Shown piece by piece: positions 24,511-34,640 of a DNA stretch of 64,000 bases (positions are counted from its first letter, which is position 1; each line of letters starts with the position of its first letter). This DNA is from Oreohelix idahoensis (lineage: Eukaryota; Mollusca; Gastropoda; Stylommatophora; Oreohelicidae): positions 62,001 to 126,000 of the forward strand of contig JAMPIV010004930.1 in NCBI GenBank assembly GCA_024509875.1. The letters are read 5' to 3'. The position numbers were made by a program, and so were the translations under genes. The notes under the pieces are model-generated. The model was not told the origin of the DNA, did not search any database, and saw only the letters and a program-made list of their open reading frames with translations.

Positions 24511-24789
24511 AACAAGCAGTACGAACAGTTAAATCTGTTAACAGATTTGATCATGCGCAAATCTAATACTTCTGTAACCTCAGCACCCACGACATTTCTA
24601 CAGCGTAGTATTCCACAGTTTCCTCCATTTTTCACACACTGAAGGATCAATGCGCCTTGTTTATTTAATTGATGGAGAAAAATATTCTGTTCAACGCCTA
24701 ACAAATTATAATTAAGTTTTATAATGCACTGCCCCCCCCCCCCGCCCCCCCCGTGTAGATCACAGGGGCCTCTAAAAAGACAAAGAAAT
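24511..24789. other. Intergenic stretch with C-run
   Basis: No gene is seen. A cytosine run with one G lies at 24731-24750. The open frame on the minus strand across 24315-24980 is composed of repeat sequence. Confidence 0.5.
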
Positions 24790-25003
24790 AATAGGATTAC
24801 TGCACCTTGAGGCATGTCGTACGAGGCAACTAATATGAGGTTGGGCAAGGGGTTGGCAACATCATCATGAAAACAACTTGCAACAGAAACCACCACTGTA
24901 AGAGTATGTCGATGCTTGGTACAGGCCTCCTGTAGAGGGACCAGCTGTAGTGGTGGTTTCGTGCTCTGTAAGGAGCGCACAAGAACATGATGATGATGAT
25001 ATA
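24755..25003 (+). repeat. SINE-A, well-preserved copy
   Basis: Blocks in order: 'aggggcctctaaaaagac', 'ttactgcaccttgaggcatg', 'cgtacgaggcaactaatatg', 'ggcaacatcatcatg', 'ttgcaacagaaaccaccac', 'gtcgatgcttggtacagg', 'cctgtagagggaccagctg', 'gtaaggagcgcacaag' and a tail of ATG repeats at 24989-25000. At least ten relatives lie in the window. Confidence 0.85.
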
Positions 25004-25084
25004 ATGTACTAGTGTCTATAATGTTAGATAGGGTTACTCAACTGTCATTATTTGCTTATCGTATTATCAATTCTACCCCTTGTA

Positions 25085-25595
25085 GTTCCCGGGGACGGCC
25101 TCTGAAGAGGTAAAGAAAGGATAGGACTATTGCATTCTCAAGCATGTCGTAAGGTAAAAGTAAAGGATCCCGTTACACACCCATTGAGCCATATTGGGAA
25201 TATGGTGTTAGGCTCATATTTTCTTGACCATCGGCACACTAGGGGTGATGTGGTCAGCATCATGCCGGCCGCCTTAACCTTCCCAGAATTTGCTCTGGTA
25301 CCCAATTCATGAGGCTGGGTCGACAACGGAGCCGTTTGTGGTCTAAAAAAGTCCCACATCAACTGGGGGTTGAACCACGGACCACCTAGCTAGGAAACCA
25401 GTACAGGCATGTCGTACAAGGCGACTAATATGAGGTTGTGTATGAAGCTGGTAACCTCATCATATAAAACGCATTGCCACATTTAAAAAAAAACTGCTGC
25501 AAGAGATGTCCGTGTTGGGTGCAGGCTTCCTGCGGAGAAACCAGCTGGAATGGCTCCATACTCTAGTAGACAGAGCAAAGTAAAATGATGATGAT
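25085..25595 (+). repeat. SINE-A copy split by SINE-B
   Basis: The SINE-A head lies at 25091-25151. The body and ATG-repeat tail (25583-25599) resume at 25407. SINE-B fills the gap. Confidence 0.85.
25152..25406 (-). mobile_element. SINE-B inserted in SINE-A
   Basis: This minus-strand copy includes part of the tRNA-like head ('gggggttgaaccacgg' on plus, the complement of the B box) and the TTACCT-type tail at 25152-25165. The 10-bp duplication GCATGTCGTA is at 25142-25151 and 25407-25416. Confidence 0.88.
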
Positions 25596-25599
25596 GATT

Positions 25600-26486
25600 A
25601 TCCATTCTCGTCATTTATTGTATAAAAAAAGCAGCCTCTCTCACGCGTTTTATCCTGGAGGAACCCTTGAAATAATTGGCAAGTCTCAAGGAACCCCTGC
25701 ATAAAATTGTTATATCGACAGCTCATGGTACCTTAGCGTAATCGGTAAGTTGTCATTAAATAAATTAAGGGGCTGCTGTAAAACTGGTAAGAAATATAAG
25801 TATATAAACCAATAAAACGGTATTGAATCAGTTGTAATTAAATAATTTAGTAAACAGTGTCAGTGATCTTTTGAGAAAAGAATGTTTTTTTGCTCAGTGG
25901 ATCTAACATCACCCGACGTGCAAGTTTAAACACACACAAAAAACGATGTTTATATAAATTCTTTTTAATCACGATCTCTCGCGGAACCCCTGGCGACCTC
26001 TCGTGAACCCTAGGGTTCCGTGGAACCCCCGTTGAGAAACCCAGATATAAAGGGTAAATTGACATTTCAAACTGAATGCGTGTTTATTACAAATGGTTAA
26101 TTCTTCATACTTGTTGTGTTGCACATTTTTTGTAAATCAAATAAATAGAGAGAGCGTGTTTGCTGAAAGCAGGGGGTATGTGGGTTTATATTCAGTTTCA
26201 TAATTTTGATACTTAACTTCAACTGGGGAAGACAAAGAAGCAGATGGATAGACAATATTACAACAATTCTCCAACAACACGGGCTCACAGCAACCAATGC
26301 AATAAGAACGATAACCCCAGCTGAACGATAACTTAACTTCACGGCAACAGAGGGCCAAACAAGTGAAAGTGAATTACTTGAGCTGGGATAAATGTTTTTT
26401 TTTTTTTTTTTTTTAAATATGGGACATTATTTCTGTACTCTATTTAAATACTTATCTGACTTTATGTTCATATTTTCTTTACTATC
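25600..26486. other. Intergenic stretch, possible decayed DNA transposon
   Basis: Positions 25660-26045 hold repeated 'ggaacccctg' and 'ggttccgtggaaccccc' motifs. These resemble the ends of hAT-type non-autonomous elements, but I could not fix ends or a target duplication. No gene is seen. Confidence 0.35.
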
Positions 26487-27863
26487 TGTTACGCACGGAT
26501 CATTATTATTTTTCGTGTGTATAAACATTTTTTGATATGTATGATCATTTTTTGACTGAAGTGTGTATTATGTTTTCTATGGTCAAAGGGACATAATCCG
26601 AGTTATCGAAACTACAATTTTTTAGGAGTTGCCTTCTCTTGTATAGAGACACGTTCGGTCTATAATTTCTTGAACGAAGCGTGACCACATCTCCTTATTT
26701 GGTAGTACCAGTCAACTATGGTAGATGTCTGAAACTTTTCTTAACGCTTCTTTTCATGACCATAAAAGGCGCGATTCTATAAGACTTTTATCTCGAATGT
26801 TCTTAGAATCGTCTTATTGTGAACGGCAACTCAGAGATTGTCGTTCTGCGCATGTCAAAAGCTGGGAGTTCGTTCTGTGTGTTCCGCCCAGTTCGGGAGT
26901 TTAGAAATGGTTTAAGAAGCGAGCAGACGCAACTGCGTCTTGTGATTCTCTGAGGGAAATACAGTGTCTTTGTGAGTTAGTTAGCTAACTAGACTATTTC
27001 CCAGTATTATTCACGCCTGCCTGGAGGCATATGTTCATGGTTGATTTTCCGAAATAAGGTAATTCCTCTTGTATCGAACTTTATGCTATCATCTAGAGGT
27101 TCGTCATTTTGTCGCCTATTTGCTCGCCTGTGTGATGCAAAATGGAGAGGTACTTTGACTAGGATTAAGTCACCGGTATCTTTATACCTGAACTAGTTAA
27201 ATATATATGGGTCGCTCTAGACCAACAAGACTATTGTCTGTGTGCCAGGATTCGTTATATCAGAGATCACGTCCAAGTCAGATGGTTAGACTTAGGAACA
27301 TTATAAAGGTCGAGCTGACCAGTAGCCCATGTATGCTATTCACGTGCAGACAGTGAACGGACTTATTGTATACAACTGATCTGCTAGCATCAGAATGGGA
27401 GCATTTATTATTGTTTATGAACATTGAAGATCTGTAGCTGACACTGTTGCAGAAGTTATAGAAATTATTATTATTTATACAGCTTCACGAACTAGCACTC
27501 TATGATTTCTGAATCTATTGAACTGTGATGTCTTATGACGCATATATACAACAGCTATCATTGCTGACTACAGAAATTGTTTTCAATGTGCCATATCATC
27601 TTGCTGAACTCGTTAACTATGTTGATGTCATAAGTATCATGACTGTTTTGTGGCGTGCAATAAATGAAAGAAACTTATACAACGAAGTTACCCTTTCTAT
27701 GACTCTACACGTCATGTTGCCTGTGTGATAACCCTGTGAACTGTTCCACTACCACATACACAGCAACATCCTAAATCAGAGAAGACACCTACATCTTGCA
27801 CTTTAATACCAGGTGTCGATAAGGGTGGCAAGTTACCACTTCAGCTCAAATCCACCCTTATCA
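26487..27863 (+). repeat. 5' LTR
   Basis: This is one of two almost identical 1377-bp direct repeats, with TG...CA-type ends, and it is followed by TTTT and the primer-binding site. The 67-codon open frame within it (27525-27728) recurs identically in the other LTR. It has no recognised domain. Confidence 0.95.
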
Positions 27864-27867
27864 TTTT

Positions 27868-27923
27868 TGGTGGCCAATGTGGGGAACGAACCCACGACAT
27901 TCGCGTTATCAGCACGATGCTCT
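27868..27923 (+). other. Extended primer-binding site: 56 nt complementary to mature tRNA-Ile
   Basis: The reverse complement reads as the 3' 56 nt of a tRNA-Ile, positions 76 back to 21. It includes the post-transcriptional CCA end, a perfect T stem (GTGGG/CCCAC), loop TTCGTTC, an anticodon stem TCGTG/CGCGA and loop CTGATAA. A normal primer-binding site would be only the first 18 nt (27868-27885). Position 58 is T where tRNAs have A, position 34 is G where nuclear tRNA-Ile genes usually have A, and position 26 is A where G is usual. These are the sites of m1A, inosine and m2,2G. This is a reverse-transcribed mature tRNA, not a tRNA gene. Confidence 0.88.
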
Positions 27924-28790
27924 TGAGAGGTATTGCCTCTGGCCAACGTGTGCACATATCGACACATGTAAGGATAAATTGATGTCCTCTAGCCGACTTA
28001 ATTCTAAAAGGACCGATAATATCTATTGCCATTTTTTGAAAAGGGCGAATAGGAATGTCAGCAGCCTGGATAGGCGCAGCATGTAGTGGTCCTTTAGATT
28101 TGACCTCCTGACATACTTTGCAAGAGCGACAGTACATTCGTATGTCCTTGCTCACAAATGGCCAAAAGAAAGCCGCAAGAACCCTCGACTTTGTACGGGA
28201 AAAACCCATATGTCCAGCACATTGCGAGTCATGAGCATGTTGCAATATTTGCAATCTCATGCTCTTAGGCACAAGAATTTGTGAATGAGTGGACGTAGTC
28301 GAGTCTTGTACCATACGTACAAGTACGCCGTTCTTCATAGAAATCCAAGATTTCCTATTAGTGTTCTGATTAGGATCACCTTTTTTTGCTAGAATGAAGA
28401 ATTTTTGTAAAGAAGGATCTTCTTCTTGCAATTTGATAAATGAGTCACGTGTAATAGTCAAGTGACTATCTTGGTCATTTACTTCATCATTATTAGTTAA
28501 TGAAGTTTGAGGTGGATCCAGAGCATGTGCTCTTGTGACCACCGCATTGGTAGCTTCAATGTTTTGCTCTTCCCAAACAGCAATCTGCTGTGGGGTACAT
28601 TCCCTAACTCCGTGAATACGACCAATAATAAGGTCCGCAACAGGGTTTGGAAGTAGACACGCGTGGACCTCTCCCGTGAAGAAAGGAGTAGCAATGTGTA
28701 TTATAGCAGTAGGATACTTTTCTAACGTGCCACCAAATGTGACACATTTGATGACTTTTCCTGTAGCACAGGATGGATCTACAAGAGAGC
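27917..28790 (-). pseudogene. Antisense Gmr1-like protease-integrase fragment inside the LTR element
   Basis: The minus strand encodes ITRDSFIKLQEEDPSLQKFF, the zinc-binding HAHDSQCAGHMG...CRSCKVC motif and AIDIIGPF, the start of the integrase core. It is closely similar to 60730-61600 in the Gmr1-like element. The right edge loses similarity near 28783. The left edge joins the tRNA copy at a shared GCTCTT. The segment therefore lies in inverted orientation relative to its LTRs. Confidence 0.9.
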
Positions 28791-28908
28791 TAATTTGTTA
28801 GGTATATATCCACGCATCATACGTGCGTTAGGAGCCTAGATTTTTTCCGGCTCCAGGATTAAAAAAAAAAAAAATGTTTCATTTTTTTTTCCAGGGAGGG
28901 TGCGGTAA

Positions 28909-30285
28909 TGTTACGCACGGATCATTATTATTTTTCGTGTGTATAAACATTTTTTGATATGTATGATCATTTTTTGACTGAAGTGTGTATTATGTTTTCT
29001 ATGGTCAAAGGGACATAATCCGAGTTATCGAAACTACAATTTTTTAGGAGTTGCCTTCTCTTGTATAGAGACACGTTCGGTCTATAATTTCTTGAACGAA
29101 GCGTGACCACATCTCCTTATTTGGTAGTACCAGTCAACTATGGTAGATGTCTGAAACCTTTCTTAACGCTTCTTTTCATGACCATAAAAGGCGCGATTCT
29201 ATAAGACTTTTATCTCGAATGTTCTTAGAATCGTCTTATTGTGAACGGCAACTCAGAGATTGTCGTTCTGCGCATGTCAAAAGCTGGGAGTTCGTTCTGT
29301 GTGTTCCGCCCAGTTCGGGAGTTTAGAAATGGTTTAAGAAGCGAGCAGACGCAACTGCGTCTTGTGATTCTCTGAGGGAAATACAGTGTCTTTGTGAGTT
29401 AGTTAGCTAACTAGACTATTTCCCAGTATTATTCACGCCTGCCTGGAGGCATATGTTCATGGTTGATTTTCCGAAATAAGGTAATTCCTCTTGTATCGAA
29501 CTTTATGCTATCATCTAGAGGTTCGTCATTTTGTCGCCTATTTGCTCGCCTGTGTGATGCAAAATGGAGAGGTACTTTGACTAGGATTAAGTCACCGGTA
29601 TCTTTATACCTGAACTAGTTAAATATATATGGGTCGCTCTAGACCAACAAGACTATTGTCTGTGTGCCAGGATTCGTTATATCAGAGATCACGTCCAAGT
29701 CAGATGGTTAGACTTAGGAACATTATAAAGGTCGAGCTGACCAGTAGCCCATGTATGCTATTCACGTGCAGACAGTGAACGGACTTATTGTATACAACTG
29801 ATCTGCTAGCATCAGAATGGGAGCATTTATTATTGTTTATGAACATTGAAGATCTGTAGCTGACACTGTTGCAGAAGTTATAGAAATTATTATTATTTAT
29901 ACAGCTTCACGAACTAGCACTCTATGATTTCTGAATCTATTGAACTGTGATGTCTTATGACGCATATATACAACAGCTATCATTGCTGACTACAGAAATT
30001 GTTTTCAATGTGCCATATCATCTTGCTGAACTCGTTAACTATGTTGATGTCATAAGTATCATGACTGTTTTGTGGCGTGCAATAAATGAAAGAAACTTAT
30101 ACAACGAAGTTACCCTTTCTATGACTCTACACGTCATGTTGCCTGTGTGATAACCCTGTGAACTGTTCCACTACCACATACACAGCAACATCCTAAATCA
30201 GAGAAGACACCTACATCTTGCACTTTAATACCAGGTGTCGATAAGGGTGGCAAGTTACCACTTCAGCTCAAATCCACCCTTATCA
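28909..30285 (+). repeat. 3' LTR
   Basis: This is the second copy of the 1377-bp LTR, preceded by the purine-rich tract and followed by the CTATC duplication. Confidence 0.95.
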
Positions 30286-30290
30286 CTATC

Positions 30291-30425
30291 GTTTATAGAT
30301 TGATCGTCTTTCATCTTCTCTTGGAGCATGGGTCATCTATAAATAATTTCCACTCCGTCCTGTCCTGTGCCATCCGATCAAGGTCTTTCTATATCTTATA
30401 TATCCCTGTCATGACTGCTTGCAGT
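30291..30425 (-). mobile_element. LINE-Q fragment, left part
   Basis: The text 'gtcctgtcctgtgccatcc' and 'tatatccctgtcatgact' matches antisense LINE-Q 3' text. It resumes at 30799 after the SINE-C insertion. Confidence 0.6.
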
Positions 30426-30786
30426 GGGAGCCGCGCTAGTGTAGTGATTACCACACTGCGCTGGCGACCGGGTGACCCAGGATCAAACCCGGGCGAGGGC
30501 ATTTGAAGATTTTCGTCGACCTGGGATTTGGACTGGATTAACTCGAGCCTTGGCGAGACATTTGAAGTAGTGTCGTCGACCTGGGACTGGCGGCTCCTGA
30601 GCCGACCCAGCTCTAATGAGTACCTCCGAAATCGGCGAATATCTGCCTGAATGGCGAGGGACACCTGTCTCTGTGCAAGAAAAAAGGGATACTCACGTAA
30701 AATCAGTCTCAGGTTAGACATACTAACCTGAGATTTCACCTCGAGTAATAGCGGGTGTACGAAGAAATAAAAACACAAAAAAAAAA
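30426..30786 (+). mobile_element. SINE-C, tRNA-derived, full length
   Basis: The head 'ggagccgcgctagtgtagtg' contains an A-box-like TAGTGTAGTGATTA, and 'aggatcaaaccc' serves as B box. The body repeats 'gtcgacctggga' twice and ends in an A-rich tail. The target duplication ACTGCTTGCAGT/ACTGCTTCCAGT (30414-30425, 30787-30798) has one mismatch. A second copy is at 49374-49755. Confidence 0.88.
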
Positions 30787-30798
30787 ACTGCTTCCAGT

Positions 30799-30930
30799 TC
30801 TCGTCTCCATGTAACTCTATTTATCTTACCCTGAGAACTCCAGAACAAGGACAACTTTGTAACGCCATCTACCGATTTTCTCAGTGTATGTCTTATCCCA
30901 CGCCATGCTATATCATTGATGTATTAACTC
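30799..30930 (-). mobile_element. LINE-Q fragment, right part
   Basis: The text 'tctcgtctccatgtaac' and 'ttaccctgagaactccag' continues the antisense LINE-Q fragment. Confidence 0.55.
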
Positions 30931-30936
30931 TTACTA

Positions 30937-31619
30937 CTAGCCGCCATTAAAAACGCATCGAAATCGTGACATGTTTTCACTGTTGAAATGTGAGCGATTT
31001 TCACACCCCGAAAGTGTGCAAGTGATGAAGTTCATGTATTCCCACTTTACTGTCGATGTGATGTTTACTTCAAATTACGTGCAAAACAAGGTTTTTGATA
31101 AATTCTGGCTTTATTAAAAGTCGAATCACATTGAAATTTGGCACACGCATTAGTCAAGTTTCAGCGAGTAAAAAGCCATTATCTGTTTTCATCGAAAGAA
31201 AGTCTGTTAATGTTTTTGTCATGCCTCGACTGTCGTCACAAGAGCGATGGCAAGCTGTTGGTATGCTCAGCAGTGGAATGGCGACCAGAGAAGTTGCCAG
31301 ACATTTCAATTGTGACCAGTCCACTATAGTGAGGCTGAACCAGCGATTTCGGGCGACAGGTACCACCAATGACCGTCCCAGGCTTGGTCAACCTCGTGTA
31401 ACAACACTAGCTCAAGATAACAGTAAGTGCGACTTTTGTTTTTACACCTAGGGTTAACTGCTTAGGAGCCGGTTCTGAATTGTCTCATGTTTAATAATAC
31501 AGCAAATTTGAGTTAGTAAATGGATCAGAAATGTAAAATCAGTGGTTTCATGTATTTTAAATTTAGCACAACGCGTTGTGGTTCATAAACTAATGCGATG
31601 CGTTTTTAATGGCGGCTAG
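30937..31619 (+). mobile_element. Tc1-type deletion derivative with 24-bp perfect inverted ends
   Basis: Positions 30937-30960 and 31596-31619 are exact reverse complements, flanked by TA at 30935-30936 and 31620-31621. The 683-bp body keeps only the N-terminal part of a Tc1-type transposase (31221-31430). Confidence 0.93.
31221..31449 (+). pseudogene. Tc1-type transposase N-terminus (paired-like DNA-binding domain only)
   Basis: The product starts MPRLSSQERWQAVGML and carries a helix-turn-helix (MATREVARHFNCDQSTIVRL), then RPRLGQPRVTT. This matches the first DNA-binding subdomain of Tc1 transposases. The catalytic domain is absent, and the frame ends about 15 codons later at a TAG (31449). 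The remaining peptide could in principle still bind the element's ends. Confidence 0.8.
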
Positions 31620-32311
31620 TATATATGGCTCGCCACCTGAAGTGGCGCGCCTTTAGTAAGAAATTTACGGCTTGCCACTTGAACTGGCGCAAGACAGTAA
31701 GTTGGTATTGGCACAGTTTAATGAAAAATTGTTGATTTTTTTATCCAATCCAATATTTATAAAGTCACTTCCTGTATTCATTCTGTTTACATTTTCAGCG
31801 TGGGGTTTTTTTTTTCGTCATTACGTTCGATTTTAGTACCTTTGTTGTTCAGCTGTTGACCGTAAACACATTTTTTATAACCAAAATGGCTTCATCTTCA
31901 AACGATTGTAAGCAAAGGTTATCGGCTGTACAAGCAGCACAACTTATTTTTTCTTGGATTGAACATGAGGATGATCAGTTATCGAGTGATGGTGACAGTT
32001 CAGACAGTTCAAACACTGAATCTGATAAGAAGGGGGCGTTTCCCTTAGCTGGTTCTGTCAGTAGTACTAGTACTAGAAATGCCAGGCAAGTGAAAAGACA
32101 AAAAGCAAAAGGTAAAGCTCCCATGAAGAAAAGACTAAGAGTAGATACATGTAGATCACCTCATAGAGAAGCAGAACCCACAAATACTGATGGTAATACA
32201 AGTGCAGTGAATGAGGAAATTAGGTGGAATGAAGCTGATGCTGGCTCAACACAAAATGCTTTTCACTTTGTACTGCCTCATGCTAGGATTACAAGTGTGA
32301 ATCCAAATATA

Positions 32312-32909
32312 CTACTGGACAAAAGTTAAGGGCCGCCATTCAGTTTAGACAAGGTTTATATAATTCTTCCTGAACAGGGTCAATTTTCCAAATGTTCGGT
32401 ACCTTGAAATCTCTCAAGAAGCCTCTGAATGGTAGAGTGGGACACTGCTAAACGTCTTGCAACATGACGAACAAATTGACCAACCTGAATCCATGCCATG
32501 GCTCGACCATGGTCTACAGTGCTGAGACTTCTCCTTGGTGGCATGGCAAATGCAGTGATCATTTCGACAACTTGTCATACTGATTTATTGCATACCAACG
32601 GTGAACACTCTTTACCGATGATCATTTTCCAGGTGCATTCAAATTCAACTCACTTTTTCACCTTTTGAACTAGTGGGGCGTGTTGCAAAAACCACGAGTT
32701 TTTGCAGCAACAATGGCAATTTTCACGTGCGGGTTAAAGTGACCCAGTTTTTTTTACATTTAAAAAAAATTAACCTAGTGCACACAGAAATGTATACACA
32801 TTTCTTTGAGCTCAGTTTTAATGACATTTTCATTTGTCTTTACAGTTTGCCAATCAATTATATAAACCTTGTCTAAACTGAATGGTGGCCCTTAACTTTT
32901 GTCCAGGAG
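32312..32909 (-). mobile_element. Tc1-type deletion derivative nested in piggyBac
   Basis: The ends read CTACTGGACAAAAGTT (32312-32327) and, on the opposite strand, CTCCTGGACAAAAGTT. They remain complementary for about 45 bp and are flanked by TA. The minus strand retains a transposase N-terminus at 32380-32562. The insertion splits the piggyBac reading frame. Confidence 0.92.
32380..32562 (-). pseudogene. Tc1-type transposase N-terminus in nested element
   Basis: The 60-codon frame contains VGQFVRHVARRLAVSHSTIQ, a helix-turn-helix of the paired-like type. Only the DNA-binding part is present, as in the element at 30937-31619. The two proteins differ, so they belong to different Tc1 families. 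Confidence 0.75.
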
Positions 32910-34370
32910 TATATTATACCTGATGATTCTTCTGCATTTTATTGTCTCAAAGCTCTTTTAACTAATGAGATTAAAGAAGAGCTAACTGTTTCTATAAACG
33001 AATATGCTGAGCAACTCTGTCAGTCAAAATCAGAAACGGCGACAAAAAGATCTGTCTATCAAAACTGGTATCCAGTTACATCTCCAGAACTGTGCAAGTT
33101 TTTTGCAGTGATAATAGCAATGGGGATTGTAAAAAAAAACCAGCCACTAGTGATTATTGGTCTAATGAAGGCTTTATGCAAACTACCTGGTACAGACAGA
33201 TGTTTACACGGGATAGGTTTCAGATGTTATATCACACGATGTTTCACGTGAATGATGTAGAATAATGTAGATGCACAAGGTAAAGCAAAGATCAAACCAT
33301 TTCTACAGAAAGTGTTATCAAGATTCCCGGAAGCATTTTACCCTTACAAGGAGCTGTCTTTGGATGAAATGGTAATTGGGTGGAAAGGCAGATGGGCTCA
33401 CAAAATGTTCAATGCCTCTAAACTCAAAAAATATCATGTGAAGACATTCGGTCTTTACGACAGTAGCACTGGGTATGTAGTAAATTTGTTGATATACTGT
33501 ACTTTGGGGCAAATACTTCTTACAGTCCAGAAGTTGATGTAAATAGCCAGCAAGCCATCAAAGTTTTTGACATTTTGCTACAACTATGTAGAAAAGGTCA
33601 TCACATCTATGCTGATCGATATTACACAAGTGTGCCATTGCTTCAATATCTGAATAACAGGAGTCATTATTTCACTGGGACTGTCAACATTAATCAAAAG
33701 AACTTCCCAAAAGAGCTGAAAACTACACAGCTAAAACATATGGAAATGAAATGGTATATGGAGCAAGGAAAAGAATTTGTGTGTGTAATGTTTAGGGACG
33801 AAAAAGCAAAAAAACCATGCATTCTTGTATCAAGCTGCGCAACAGTGGAAAGCAAAGACATCACCAATCGCTCTGGTGAAACAAAAAATAAACCACTGGT
33901 GATTGATGATTACAATCAACGCATGAATGGATGTGACAGAGTGGACCAAAGCATTGTAACATATGGCACATTCAGCAGAACAAGAAAGTGATGGAAAAAA
34001 ATTTTCTTCTGGATTTTTGAAAAAACTCAGCTCAATGCATATAAATTATTTGCACTGTCAAGAACAACAAATGCCAAAAAAACAGAGCCTTCTTCAATTT
34101 AAACGGCAACTTGTCAATGAGCTCTCTCTTGTTGCTGCTGTGGATTTCCAGCAAATTTCTCCCAGGATTGGACATGGCAATCAAGTGAACAATCCAGTCA
34201 ACAGACTAGGAGGAACAAACCATATTATTAAAAATCAAAATTTCATCGCAACTGTGTCGTTTGCAGCACCCCTCAAGTAAGGGTCAGGACATCCTTTTAT
34301 TGTGAAGGATGCACAAATAATCCACATCTACATCCAATAACTGTTTTGCTGCTTATCATGAAAGGAAATA

Positions 34371-34640
34371 GTTTTTGGTAAATGTAAATATCAGTTGTGT
34401 ATAAAGTTGTGAACAAAGTTTATTTTCGTCATGATTTTTCAATATGTGACCTGAACATTTCAAAAGAAAAAAAAATTTTTATTTATTATCCAAAACAAAT
34501 GAAACTTGTCTGTGTTCTGCATAACTGGATAAAAGTGGTTCTAGGAGTTCCAGGCTTCCAGATTGGATTATTTTAGTGGGAAAGTACAACTTTTTTTCCA
34601 AATTTTTTAAAATGTTTCACCTTTTCTTCAATCACTAATG
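34371..34640. other. Downstream flank of piggyBac remnant
   Basis: AT-rich and non-coding. It may include the piggyBac 3' end, which I could not delimit. Confidence 0.4.

Larger units (their letters stand above)
26487..30285 (+). mobile_element. Young LTR retrotransposon with chimeric internal region
   Basis: Two 1377-bp LTRs (26487-27863 and 28909-30285) both begin TGTTACG and end CTTATCA. I noticed only one difference between them (near 26748 versus 29170). The element is flanked by the 5-bp duplication CTATC (26482-26486 and 30286-30290). The internal region is only 1045 bp. It holds a tRNA-derived primer site on the left, an antisense Gmr1-like pol fragment in the middle and a purine-rich tract (AGGGAGGG, about 28894-28901) on the right. 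The primer site and purine tract both show plus orientation. It cannot make its own proteins. Confidence 0.95.
31886..34370 (+). pseudogene. piggyBac-type transposase (broken, with nested element)
   Basis: The product begins MASSSNDCKQRLSAVQAAQL with an acidic stretch. Similarity is interrupted by a Tc1-type insertion (32312-32909) and resumes in another frame near 32917 (DDSSAFYCLKALLTNEI). DDE_Tnp_1_7 signatures follow: SLDEMVIGWKGRWAHKMF (33360), IYADRYYTSVPLLQYL (33607) and VIDDYNQRMNGCDRVDQS (33901), carrying the catalytic acids. The end near 34290-34345 reads as a cysteine-rich tail (EGCTNNPHLHP). Several frame changes (near 33130-33250, 33541 and 33990) show it is inactive. I could not fix the element's TTAA ends. 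Confidence 0.9.

Noticed and set aside
27525..27728. Small gene present twice (also at 29947-30150)
   Set aside because: It lies within the LTR, so the duplication is expected, and there is no recognisable domain.
27868..27923. tRNA-Ile (GAT) gene or bacterial contamination
   Set aside because: Only the 3' 56 nt are present, CCA is encoded, it sits exactly at a primer-binding site inside an LTR element with a clean target duplication, and the G34 is explained by copying inosine.
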